A stretch of DNA of 64,000 bases from Pictodentalium vernedei. Taxonomy: Eukaryota; Mollusca; Scaphopoda; Dentaliida; Dentaliidae. How positions within the stretch are numbered: the first letter of the stretch is position 1; each line of letters starts with the position of its first letter. Shown here piece after piece: positions 21,527 through 31,953 of the stretch. The position numbers were made by a program, and so were the translations under genes. The notes beneath the pieces were generated by a model, which saw only the letters and a program-made list of their open reading frames with translations, made no database searches and was not told the DNA's origin. The DNA is taken from positions 795,125,473-795,189,472 of the forward strand of contig CM062296.1 in assembly GCA_031216915.1 (NCBI GenBank), written 5' to 3'.

Positions 21527-22827
21527 CCTTGGTAGATTTTATTCGCTGTTTCCGTCGACCAGTGGATGGGATCACCTGGGCAACATTTAAACTGGCTTGC
21601 TGGAATTGCCGGGATTATCTCCAAATTCTTTGTTGACTTCGCAGCTTCGTTGATAACAGTCAAATTTTGTTGGTCCCTGGAACATAAACTAGAAGAAAAA
21701 TTATGTTCCTGAAAAAGAAGTTTTGTATTAGGGTAACATTTGCGGAAATTGCTTACCATATTACCTAGTCTACCTGTTGATGTGTGACCAATCTTTTTTC
21801 TGTTCTGCACGTCTATGCGCCAGTCTTCTCTATTGTTGACACCAACGTTAAATAAAATTGCTTTGGGATGCTGTCGATCTTTCTCTTTTTCCATGTTCTT
21901 AGCCATCTGCCGAATGTGGTTTAAAGTTCCACCAGAGTATGATGCGATGAACGTGTTGGGTGGAGGGTTGGCATCAATCCTTGAGATGTTCGATGATCCG
22001 ATTATCCAAACAGGTTTGTAAGGCTTGACTGGCAGGGTCCAGCTGTTCTTGTTTTCACCAGATTTCCAGAATCGGTAGAATGACGACTTGCCGTTTGTAG
22101 ATGGTTTCTTTTGAGGTGGCGTTTTGACTATGCTGGCGTACGATGGCGATTCCGGTGTTGTGGAGCAACGTGCTGTAAATGATGGTTTTTTGGTCGCTGG
22201 TGCTGTTGGAGAGATGGTTTCTCGTCTTTTTCTTTTCGATGGAGTTTCTCTGGAAGTAGAAAATGAAATTTGCTGGCGGGCCACCGGCGATTTAGAACGA
22301 GCACGTTGATTGAAAGAGGTCTGGCTAATGACCGCTGGTTTTTTGAACTGGGACAGAAGTTGATCCGAAAGAGAATAAAATTTGTCAATAGTACTTTCTT
22401 GTAGTCGATTACCAAAATTCTTCTGTCCCCATTTAACTGCCGTATTCCGTGCTCGTGGAAAGTCCTGGGGTTTTAGAAAAGGAGCCGAAAGAACCAGGTC
22501 TTGTTTTTCTTTTAGAGTTTTTTTGTAATAATCTACCAAAGTTTGTATAACTTCAAAAGCCCATTTTTTGGTTAAATTGTTGAGCGCGTCCGAAATATAA
22601 ATGGTTGGCAGGGCCGGCCGAAAGGTTTTATTGCGCTCGTCCACTGTTTTTTGGAATGATTTTGGGAGGACTTTCTGTGCCAAACAGTCCTCGAGAAATG
22701 CCAAATGGTGAAATAGTTGTAGAATGTGGTAAAGGGATTTTACCAATTGTGCATGAGCCGAATATGCCGGGTCTTTTTGCCGCTCTTGGCGGTTAACAGA
22801 TTTAACATTTGTGGAATTTTTAGCCAT
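21478..22827 (-). CDS. PLE ORF1, SGNH/GDSL-hydrolase-like protein
   Basis: 449 aa, intact. N270Y and I358V distinguish the U5/U6 pair from all other copies. Neither touches an SGNH block residue, although N270 is only seven residues before the GSSN motif. It is partnered with a full ORF2, so this is a candidate autonomous element. Confidence 0.82.
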   Translation of the reverse strand: MAKNSTNVKSVNRQERQKDPAYSAHAQLVKSLYHILQLFHHLAFLEDCLAQKVLPKSFQKTVDERNKTFRPALPTIYISDALNNLTKKWAFEVIQTLVDYYKKTLKEKQDLVLSAPFLKPQDFPRARNTAVKWGQKNFGNRLQESTIDKFYSLSDQLLSQFKKPAVISQTSFNQRARSKSPVARQQISFSTSRETPSKRKRRETISPTAPATKKPSFTARCSTTPESPSYASIVKTPPQKKPSTNGKSSFYRFWKSGENKNSWTLPVKPYKPVWIIGSSNISRIDANPPPNTFIASYSGGTLNHIRQMAKNMEKEKDRQHPKAILFNVGVNNREDWRIDVQNRKKIGHTSTGRLGNMVSNFRKCYPNTKLLFQEHNFSSSLCSRDQQNLTVINEAAKSTKNLEIIPAIPASQFKCCPGDPIHWSTETANKIYQGWLPRIEPYIKEQPLN

Positions 22828-22971
22828 TTTCCCGGACTTAATTTAGGCTGAAATAAATAATTATTAGAACAAGACAAAATGATGAAAAAGTGATGAAAAA
22901 ATGAAGCAAAAATGAAAATGAACGAATAAATGAAATGTGAATACCTAATGAAAATGTTGATGAAATAAATA

Positions 22972-23028
22972 GAGCGCACTGTCGTTGCCTCGACGTTTCG
23001 GGTTAAATGCCCTTCTTCAGGAAGCAGG
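22972..23028 (-). ncRNA. hammerhead-like motif (U5)
   Basis: Unchanged core and stems, in an element with both ORFs intact. Confidence 0.42.
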
Positions 23029-23457
23029 TGAATTCGATTTTCCAATTATCCCAAAGCGTTTAAATACCTTTACTTCATCTGTTGATGAGGCCAAACTGGC
23101 CAATCACTGTGACTGAGATGGATTCACTTAGTGATTAGTGGAAAACAACCATTCAAATGTCATCAAACTTTAGCGGTATTTCTACTGTTAATGTTTGATG
23201 GCATTTGAATGACTTGTGTTCACTGGCTGAAGACTGTTGGAAATCAAACTCATGACAATGCGCAAAACTAATCGACAGATAATTAATGTTTTTATAATAG
23301 AAATAATTCAAAGGTCTGGCACTGGCGGATAGATATTTTTCAAAACAAAGAAGCACGGGCGCAGGTCGGTAAATCGATTTCTGTTGTAAATTATTTCTAT
23401 GGAATTCAATGTTGTTTTAATATTTTTGAAGTTATATTACTTTATGACAAAATGAAC

Positions 23458-25872
23458 TCATCTCAGAAGTGCTTTCACAAGAATGTTTCGAAGACTGGGA
23501 TTTTTCTTATAAGCTATGATGCATCGTTTGTTAATGGCTTCTGGCAGTTTTGTGTTTAATTCCGTAAAGTTGTTTTTGAAAATTTTTGCAATTTCCACAT
23601 TGCGTCGATTATAAACCAAAGGAAAACAAATAATTTTATTTGGCAACCCAGAGTACTCTCTATTGAGTCCGTATGGGAGATAGGTCCTGAGCTTACCAAT
23701 CCAATAGTTTTCACGCTCAAGTCGTTTGTCTGTTGTGGTTTCATCATCGTCCAAAAACGGAATTTGCTCAATGGGTTGGAAACTAAAATGTGACTTAATG
23801 TCATGACCCGGGAGGTTAAAGTGGTCTGAGACTGCCTTTCCTGAATCTAAACGGATATTTGATAAATGGTTTTGCATTCTGACGCGCAGAGGGTTTTTCG
23901 TCTGGCCGACATATTGGATATGGCATAATTTACATGTGATTAAATAAATGATGTTTTCAGAATCACAGTTGAAGCTGTTTCTAACTTGGTAAAACATACG
24001 GGTTTGTTCGCTAAAGAATGTTTTACCGGTATTCATGTAGTTCATACGATGTATGTAACAAATTTTGCGTTGACATAGATTTACTGATCCATTTCCCAGA
24101 ACAGGGCGGTTATGCCGAATTTTCGTGGGGTGCGTTGGCTCAGAGTCCCGAATGGGTGTCTCTATCTCACGGATTGTATCAGATTTAATTTTTCGCAAAA
24201 GTCGTTTTGAGTAACCGCGTTTAACAAGTGTTTTGAAAAGAATTGAACATGCGTGATTGAGGTCGCTTCTGTTCGTACAATTTCTATGGAATCGAATGAT
24301 TTGAGATTTTACCAACCCATTGAATAGTTTGGGTGGGTGGTAAGAAGCTCTATGGAGAAGTTGGTGAGAATCGGTCGGTTTAAAAAAGACTTTTGTGTCT
24401 AGTACGTTGCTATGCCGGAACTGAGGGCCCTTGAATACAGTCACATCCAGAAAATCAATGGTATTTTCTGAAATGCAGGGCTGTAATTTAATGGATTCAT
24501 CGTGGTTGTTCAGGATCTCCAAGAATTCGTTGAAGTCATCACGGCCATGGGGCCATATGATAAAAATGTCGTCTTGGAACCTATGATAACATAATGGCTG
24601 TTTTCTTGCTTTAGCAAGAGCACCTCTTTCCCATTCTGCAACAAAAATATTAGCAAAATTTGGACTGAATTTTTTACCCATACTACATCCACTTACTTGG
24701 AGGTAAAATTTATTGTTAAATTCGAAGTCGTTACCTTTCAATGATAATTCTAACACTTGCAGGATTTCTTCCGATGGTCTGTTTGGGTCATCGTACCTTT
24801 TGAATGATTTTTTTATTGCCTCTAGACCAGCGTCAATACCAATGTTAGTATACATACTTTCAATGTCTAGGGTAATGAGGAGACTGTCGGAAGGAACCTG
24901 CAATTTGTTAATTTTCATTAAGAAGTCCTCAGTGTCTTTGAGGAAGCTCGGATGGCGGCAAGCAATTGGTTTTAAATAAAAATCAATATACTGTGAAATG
25001 TGGTAAGATTCCGAGCCACAGTCGCTGACAATAGGCCGACCAGGAGGGGTAAATTCGTCACTCCAACTGCTGAGTGGTTTATGTATTTTAGGCAAGAGGT
25101 AAAACTTACGATTGTTTGAATCCCTCTCTGCAATTAAATACTCGACATGTTTTTTCTCAATGAAGTCGTGGTCCAGCAAGCTTTTTAGAATTCCATTAAA
25201 TTTTGAACAATTTTCTTGCCAGATTGGTGCTTCTAAAGGTTTGTAATATTTTGGATTATTTAACTGGCGTTCAGCTTCTTTAATATAATTATCTTTTGAC
25301 ATCAGAACTGTAGCAGATCCTTTGTCACAAGGCTTGATGATAATTTGTTTGTTGTTTTTTAGCGTCTTCAGGGCGTTTCTTTCGATTTGGTTCAAATTTT
25401 GTTTGTCTTTCAAAAATGATTCCGGGATTTGGCTTACTTGTTCTTTAACTTTTTGAGAAATCTCATTAATTTCAGGTTTAACTTTCCGAGGTGATGGGCA
25501 CCACCCGGTTGGATTGGCAAAGAGGTCTTTTGAGCCTGTTGAATTTCGAAATTTATCTGCCAATGCTGTTGCCCTAAAAAATTGTTGGCTTGCCGGACCA
25601 CCGTTCATTTCGTTAATGTAACTGTAATCATCCATGACAACTGCACCTGTCCCAAAATCTACGGTTTTGGGATTAGGTTTTAATGGGGCTGGGGCGGGAA
25701 CGAAAGTTAAACCATACCTGAGTAGATCTTTCTCACCTTCAGTTAATTTTAGATCAGGAACCAAGTTTACTATTTCGGTTCCTAGTCCTACTTTTTCTCC
25801 ATGGCTGATGCCTTCTTCTGTAATTAGTTTAAAGGCTGCTCTTTGATGTATGGTTCTATGCGTGGCAGCCAT
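23458..25872 (-). CDS. PLE ORF2: reverse transcriptase + GIY-YIG endonuclease
   Basis: 804 aa, full length. One change from U5, L373V, is conservative and lies between RT motifs A and B. All catalytic residues are present. It overlaps ORF1 by 49 nt. Confidence 0.94.
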   Translation of the reverse strand: MAATHRTIHQRAAFKLITEEGISHGEKVGLGTEIVNLVPDLKLTEGEKDLLRYGLTFVPAPAPLKPNPKTVDFGTGAVVMDDYSYINEMNGGPASQQFFRATALADKFRNSTGSKDLFANPTGWCPSPRKVKPEINEISQKVKEQVSQIPESFLKDKQNLNQIERNALKTLKNNKQIIIKPCDKGSATVLMSKDNYIKEAERQLNNPKYYKPLEAPIWQENCSKFNGILKSLLDHDFIEKKHVEYLIAERDSNNRKFYLLPKIHKPLSSWSDEFTPPGRPIVSDCGSESYHISQYIDFYLKPIACRHPSFLKDTEDFLMKINKLQVPSDSLLITLDIESMYTNIGIDAGLEAIKKSFKRYDDPNRPSEEILQVLELSLKGNDFEFNNKFYLQVSGCSMGKKFSPNFANIFVAEWERGALAKARKQPLCYHRFQDDIFIIWPHGRDDFNEFLEILNNHDESIKLQPCISENTIDFLDVTVFKGPQFRHSNVLDTKVFFKPTDSHQLLHRASYHPPKLFNGLVKSQIIRFHRNCTNRSDLNHACSILFKTLVKRGYSKRLLRKIKSDTIREIETPIRDSEPTHPTKIRHNRPVLGNGSVNLCQRKICYIHRMNYMNTGKTFFSEQTRMFYQVRNSFNCDSENIIYLITCKLCHIQYVGQTKNPLRVRMQNHLSNIRLDSGKAVSDHFNLPGHDIKSHFSFQPIEQIPFLDDDETTTDKRLERENYWIGKLRTYLPYGLNREYSGLPNKIICFPLVYNRRNVEIAKIFKNNFTELNTKLPEAINKRCIIAYKKNPSLRNILVKALLR

Positions 25873-27173
25873 CCTTGGTAGATTTTATTCGCTGTTTCCG
25901 TCGACCAGTGGATGGGATCACCTGGGCAACATTTAAACTGGCTTGCTGGAATTGCCGGGATTATCTCCAAATTCTTTGTTGACTTCGCAGCTTCGTTGAT
26001 AACAGTCAAATTTTGTTGGTCCCTGGAACATAAACTAGAAGAAAAATTATGTTCCTGAAAAAGAAGTTTTGTATTAGGGTAACATTTGCGGAAATTGCTT
26101 ACCATATTACCTAGTCTACCTGTTGATGTGTGACCAATCTTTTTTCTGTTCTGCACGTCTATGCGCCAGTCTTCTCTATTGTTGACACCAACGTTAAATA
26201 AAATTGCTTTGGGATGCTGTCGATCTTTCTCTTTTTCCATGTTCTTAGCCATCTGCCGAATGTGGTTTAAAGTTCCACCAGAGTATGATGCGATGAACGT
26301 GTTGGGTGGAGGGTTGGCATCAATCCTTGAGATGTTCGATGATCCGATTATCCAAACAGGTTTGTAAGGCTTGACTGGCAGGGTCCAGCTGTTCTTGTTT
26401 TCACCAGATTTCCAGAATCGGTAGAATGACGACTTGCCGTTTGTAGATGGTTTCTTTTGAGGTGGCGTTTTGACTATGCTGGCGTACGATGGCGATTCCG
26501 GTGTTGTGGAGCAACGTGCTGTAAATGATGGTTTTTTGGTCGCTGGTGCTGTTGGAGAGATGGTTTCTCGTCTTTTTCTTTTCGATGGAGTTTCTCTGGA
26601 AGTAGAAAATGAAATTTGCTTGCGGGCCACCGGCGATTTAGAACGAGCACGTTGATTGAAAGAGGTCTGGCTAATGACCGCTGGTTTTTTGAACTGGGAC
26701 AGAAGTTGATCCGAAAGAGAATAAAATTTGTCAATAGTACTTTCTTGTAGTCGATTACCAAAATTCTTCTGTCCCCATTTAACTGCCGTATTCCGTGCTC
26801 GTGGAAAGTCCTGGGGTTTTAGAAAAGGAGCCGAAAGAACCAGGTCTTGTTTTTCTTTTAGAGTTTTTTTGTAATAATCTACCAAAGTTTGTATAACTTC
26901 AAAAGCCCATTTTTTGGTTAAATTGTTGAGCGCGTCCGAAATATAAATGGTTGGCAGGGCCGGCCGAAAGGTTTTATTGCGCTCGTCCACTGTTTTTTGG
27001 AATGATTTTGGGAGGACTTTCTGTGCCAAACAGTCCTCGAGAAATGCCAAATGGTGAAATAGTTGTAGAATGTGGTAAAGGGATTTTACCAATTGTGCAT
27101 GAGCCGAATATGCCGGGTCTTTTTGCCGCTCTTGGCGGTTAACAGATTTAACATTTGTGGAATTTTTAGCCAT
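25824..27173 (-). CDS. PLE ORF1, SGNH/GDSL-hydrolase-like protein
   Basis: 449 aa, intact. Shares N270Y and I358V with U5 and adds Q185K in the basic linker. The SGNH blocks are unchanged. Confidence 0.82.
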   Translation of the reverse strand: MAKNSTNVKSVNRQERQKDPAYSAHAQLVKSLYHILQLFHHLAFLEDCLAQKVLPKSFQKTVDERNKTFRPALPTIYISDALNNLTKKWAFEVIQTLVDYYKKTLKEKQDLVLSAPFLKPQDFPRARNTAVKWGQKNFGNRLQESTIDKFYSLSDQLLSQFKKPAVISQTSFNQRARSKSPVARKQISFSTSRETPSKRKRRETISPTAPATKKPSFTARCSTTPESPSYASIVKTPPQKKPSTNGKSSFYRFWKSGENKNSWTLPVKPYKPVWIIGSSNISRIDANPPPNTFIASYSGGTLNHIRQMAKNMEKEKDRQHPKAILFNVGVNNREDWRIDVQNRKKIGHTSTGRLGNMVSNFRKCYPNTKLLFQEHNFSSSLCSRDQQNLTVINEAAKSTKNLEIIPAIPASQFKCCPGDPIHWSTETANKIYQGWLPRIEPYIKEQPLN

Positions 27174-27317
27174 TTTCCCGGACTTAATTTAGGCTGAAAT
27201 AAATAATTATTAGAACAAGACAAAATGATGAAAAAGTGATGAAAAAATGAAGCAAAAATGAAAATGAACGAATAAATGAAATGTGAATACCTAATGAAAA
27301 TGTTGATGAAATAAATA

Positions 27318-27374
27318 GAGCGCACTGTCGTTGCCTCGACGTTTCGGGTTAAATGCCCTTCTTCAGGAAGCAGG
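27318..27374 (-). ncRNA. hammerhead-like motif (U6)
   Basis: Unchanged core and stems, in an element with both ORFs intact. Confidence 0.42.
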
Positions 27375-27803
27375 TGAATTCGATTTTCCAATTATCCCAA
27401 AGCGTTTAAATACCTTTACTTCATCTGTTGATGAGGCCAAACTGGCCAATCACTGTGACTGAGATGGATTCACTCAGTGATTAGTGGAAAACAACCATTC
27501 AAATGTCATCAAACTTTAGCGGTATTTCTACTGTTAATGTTTGATGGCATTTGAATGACTTGTGTTCACTGGCTGAAGACTGTTGGAAATCAAACTCATG
27601 ACAATGCGCAAAACTAATCGACAGATAATTAATGTTTTTATAATAGAAATAATTCAAAGGTCTGGCACTGGCGGATAGATATTTTTCAAAACAAAGAAGC
27701 ACGGGCGCAGGTCGGTAAATCGATTTCTGTTGTAAATTATTTCTATGGAATTCAATGTTGTTTTAATATTTTTGAAGTTATATTACTTTATGACAAAATG
27801 AAC

Positions 27804-30021
27804 TCATCTCAGAAGTGCTTTCACAAGAATGTTTCGAAGACTGGGATTTTTCTTATAAGCTATGATGCATCGTTTGTTAATGGCTTCTGGCAGTTTTGTG
27901 TTTAATTCCGTAAAGTTGTTTTTGAAAATTTTTGCAATTTCCACATTGCGTCGATTATAAACCAAAGGAAAACAAATAATTTTATTTGGCAACCCAGAGT
28001 ACTCTCTATTGAGTCCGTATGGGAGATAGGTCCTGAGCTTACCAATCCAATAGTTTTCACGCTCATGTCGTTTGTCTGTTGTGGTTTCATCATCGTCCAA
28101 AAACGGAATTTGCTCAATGGGTTGGAAACTAAAATGTGACTTAATGTCATGACCCGGGAGGTTAAAGTGGTCTGAGACTGCCTTTCCTGAATCTAAACGG
28201 ATATTTGATAAATGGTTTTGCATTCTGACGCGCAGAGGGTTTTTCGTCTGGCCGACATATTGGATATGGCATAATTTACATGTGATTAAATAAATGATGT
28301 TTTCAGAATCACAGTTGAAGCTGTTTCTAACTTGGTAAAACATACGGGTTTGTTCGCTAAAGAATGTTTTACCGGTATTCATGTAGTTCATACGATGTAT
28401 GTAACAAATTTTGCGTTGACATAGATTTACTGATCCATTTCCCAGAACAGGGCGGTTATGCCGAATTTTCGTGGGGTGCGTTGGCTCAGAGTCCCGAATG
28501 GGTGTCTCTATCTCACGGATTGTATCAGATTTAATTTTTCGCAAAAGTCGTTTTGAGTAACCGCGTTTAACAAGTGTTTTGAAAAGAATTGAACATGCGT
28601 GATTGAGGTCGCTTCTGTTCGTACAATTTCTATGGAATCGAATGATTTGAGATTTTACCAACCCATTGAATAGTTTGGGTGGGTGGTAAGAAGCTCTATG
28701 GAGAAGTTGGTGAGAATCGGTCGGTTTAAAAAAGACTTTTGTGTCTAGTACGTTGCTATGCCGGAACTGAGGGCCCTTGAATACAGTCACATCCAGAAAA
28801 TCAATGGTATTTTCTGAAATGCAGGGCTGTAATTTAATGGATTCATCGTGGTTGTTCAGGATCTCCAAGAATTCGTTGAAGTCATCACGGCCATGGGGCC
28901 ATATGATAAAAATGTCGTCTTGGAACCTATGATAACATAATGGCTGTTTTCTTGCTTTAGCAAGAGCACCTCTTTCCCATTCTGCAACAAAAATATTAGC
29001 AAAATTTGGACTGAATTTTTTACCCATACTACATCCACTTACTTGGAGGTAAAATTTATTGTTAAATTCAAAGTCGTTACCTTTCAATGATAATTCTAAC
29101 AATTGCAGGATTTCTTCCGATGGTCTGTTTGGGTCATCGTACCTTTTGAATGATTTTTTTATTGCCTCTAGACCAGCGTCAATACCAATGTTAGTATACA
29201 TACTTTCAATGTCTAGGGTAATGAGGAGACTGTATTTTAGGCAAGAGGTAAAACTTACGATTGTTTGAATCCCTCTCTGCAATTAAATACTCGACATGTT
29301 TTTTCTCAATGAAGTCGTGGTCCAGCAAGCTTTTTAGAATTCCATTAAATTTTGAACAATTTTCTTGCCAGATTGGTGCTTCTAAAGGTTTGTAATATTT
29401 TGGATTATTTAACTGGCGTTCAGCTTCTTTAATATAATTATCTTTTGACATCAGAACTGTAGCAGATCCTTTGTCACAAGGCTTGATGATAATTTGTTTG
29501 TTGTTTTTTAGCGTCTTCAGGGCGTTTCTTTCGATTTGGTTCAAATTTTGTTTGTCTTTCAAAAATGATTCCGGGATTTGGCTTACTTGTTCTTTAACTT
29601 TTTGAGAAATCTCATTAATTTCAGGTTTAACTTTCCGAGGTGATGGGCACCACCCGGTTGGATTGGCAAAGAGGTCCTTTGAGCCTGTTGAATTTCGAAA
29701 TTTATCTGCCAATGCTGTTGCCCTAAAAAATTGTTGGCTTGCTGGACCACCGTTCATTTCGTTAATGTAACTGTAATCATCCATGACAACTGCACCTGTC
29801 CCAAAATCTACGGTTTTGGGATTAGGTTTTAATGGGGCTGGGGCGGGAACGAAAGTTAAACCATACCTGAGTAGATCCTTCTCACCTTCAGTTAATTTTA
29901 GATCAGGAACCAAGTTGACTATTTCGGTTCCTAGTCCTACTTTTTCTCCATGGCTGATGCCTTCTTCTGTAATTAGTTTAAAGGCTGCTCTTTGATGTAT
30001 GGTTCTATGCGTGGCAGCCAT
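27804..30021 (-). pseudogene. PLE ORF2, split by 197 bp deletion
   Basis: Deletion junction at 29233/29234, same breakpoints as U1/U2. N-terminal frame 30021-29206; C-terminal frame to 27804. I22 is the majority residue, unlike U1/U2. L718H lies beside the endonuclease catalytic Glu region (E719/E721) and could weaken nicking even if the fragment were made. Confidence 0.92.
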
Positions 30022-31323
30022 CCTTGGTAGATTTTATTCGCTGTTTCCGTTGACCAGTGGATGGGATCACCTGGGCAACATTTAAACTGGCTTGCTGGAA
30101 TTGCCGGGATTATCTCCAAGTTCTTTGTTGACTTCGCAGCCTCGTTGATCACAGTCAAATTTTGTTGGTCCCTAGAACATAAACTAGAAGAAAAATTATG
30201 TTCCTGAAAAAGAAGTTTTGTATTAGGGTAACATTTGCGGAAATTGCTTATCATATTACCCAGTCTGCCTGTTGATGTGTGACCAATCTTTTTTCTGTTC
30301 TGCACGTCTATGCGCCAGTCTTCTCTATTGTTGACCCCAACGTTGAATAAAATTGCTTTGGGATGTTGTCGATCTTTCTCTTTTTCCATGTTCTTAGCCA
30401 TCTGACGAATGTGATTTAAGGTTCCACCAGAGTATGATGCGATGAACGTGTTGGGTGGAGGGTTGGCATCAATCCTTGAGATGTTCGATGATCCGATGAT
30501 CCAAACAGGTTTGTTTGGCTTGACTGGCAGGGTCCAGCTGTTCTTGTTTTCACCAGATTTCCAGAATCGGTAGAATGACGACTTGCCGTTTGTAGATGGC
30601 TTCTTTTGAGGTGGTGTTTTGACTATGCTGGCGTACGATGGCGATTCCGGTGTTGTGGAGCAACGTGCTGTAAATGATGGTTTTTTGGTCGCTGGTGCTG
30701 TTGGAGAGATGGTTTCTCGTCTTTTTCTTTTCGATGGAGTTTCTCTGGAAGTAGAAAATGAAATTTGCTGGCGGGCCACCGGCGATTTAGAACGAGCACG
30801 TTGATTGAAAGAGGTCTGGCTAATGACCGCTGGTTTTTTGAACTGGGACAGAAGTTGATCCGAAAGAGAATAAAATTTGTCAATAGTACTTTCTTGTAGT
30901 CGATTACCAAAATTCTTCTGTCCCCATTTAACTGCCGTATTCCGTGCTCGTGGAAAGTCCTGGGGTTTTAGAAAAGGAGCCGAAAGAACCAGGTCTTGTT
31001 TTTCTTTTAGAGTTTTTTTTGTAATAATCTACCAATGTTTGTATAACTTCAAAAGCCCATTTTTTGGTTAAATTGTTGAGCGCGTCCGAAATATAAATGG
31101 TTGGCAGAGCCGGCCGAAAGGTTTTATTGCGCTCGTCCACTGTTTTTTGAAATGATTTTGGGAGGACTTTCTGTGCCAAACAGTCCTCTAAAAATGCCAA
31201 ATGGTGAAATAGTTGTAGAATGTGGTAAAGGGATTTTACCAATTGTGCATGAGCCGAATATGCCGGGTCTTTTTGCCGCTCTTGGCGGTTAACAGATTTA
31301 ACATTTGTGGAGTTTTTAGCCAT
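29973..31323 (-). pseudogene. PLE ORF1 with A7->A8 frameshift
   Basis: The A run encoding K102-K103 is 8 long here (plus-strand T8, 31013-31020) instead of 7. The first 131-codon frame (31323-30928) is native through about residue 103 and then shifts. The remaining frame, with all SGNH blocks, is open to the native stop at 29973. Polymerase slippage on the run could restore some full-length product. Confidence 0.9.
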
Positions 31324-31467
31324 TTTCCCGGACTTAATTTAGGCTGAAATAAATAATTATTAGAACAAGACAAAATGATGAAAAAGTGATGAAAAAATGA
31401 AGCAAAAATGAAAATGAACGAATAAATGAAATGTGAATACCTAATGAAAATGTTGATGAAATAATTA

Positions 31468-31524
31468 GAGCGCACTGTCGTTGCCTCGACGTTTAGGGTT
31501 AAATGCCCTTCTTCAGGAAGCAGG
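31468..31524 (-). ncRNA. hammerhead-like motif, core mutated (U7)
   Basis: At 31495 the plus-strand C is A, so the minus-strand GAAA core reads TAAA. This is the position of the invariant G12 general base in hammerheads, so this copy would be predicted inactive. Confidence 0.4.
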
Positions 31525-31953
31525 TGAATTCGATTTTCCAATTATCCCAAAGCGTTTAAATACCTTTACTTCATCTGTTGATGAGGCCAAACTGGCCAAT
31601 CACTGTGACTGAGATGGATTCACTCAGTGATTAGTGGAAAACAACCATTCAAATGTCATCAAACTTTAGCGGTATTTCTACTGTTAATGTTTGATGGCAT
31701 TTGAATGACTTGTGTTCACTGGCTGAAGACTGTTGGAAATCAAACTCATGACAATGCGCAAAACTAATCGACAGATAATTAATGTTTTTATAATAGAAAT
31801 AATTCAAAGGTCTGGCACTGGCGGATAGATATTTTTCAAAACAAAGAAGCACGGGCGCAGGTCGGTAAATCGATTTCTGTTGTAAATTATTTCTATGGAA
31901 TTCAATGTTGTTTTAATATTTTTGAAGTTATATTACTTTATGACAAAATGAAC

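Larger units (their letters stand above)
23328..27673 (-). mobile_element. PLE unit U6 (4,346 bp, intact)
   Basis: Canonical-length unit with two GATA copies at its 3' end, both ORFs open and leader at 27174-27673. It is the closest relative of U5. Confidence 0.96.
27674..31823 (-). mobile_element. PLE unit U7 (4,150 bp, both ORFs broken)
   Basis: 197 bp RT deletion plus a 1 bp insertion in ORF1. Leader at 31324-31823 with a change in the hammerhead-like core. Confidence 0.94.
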
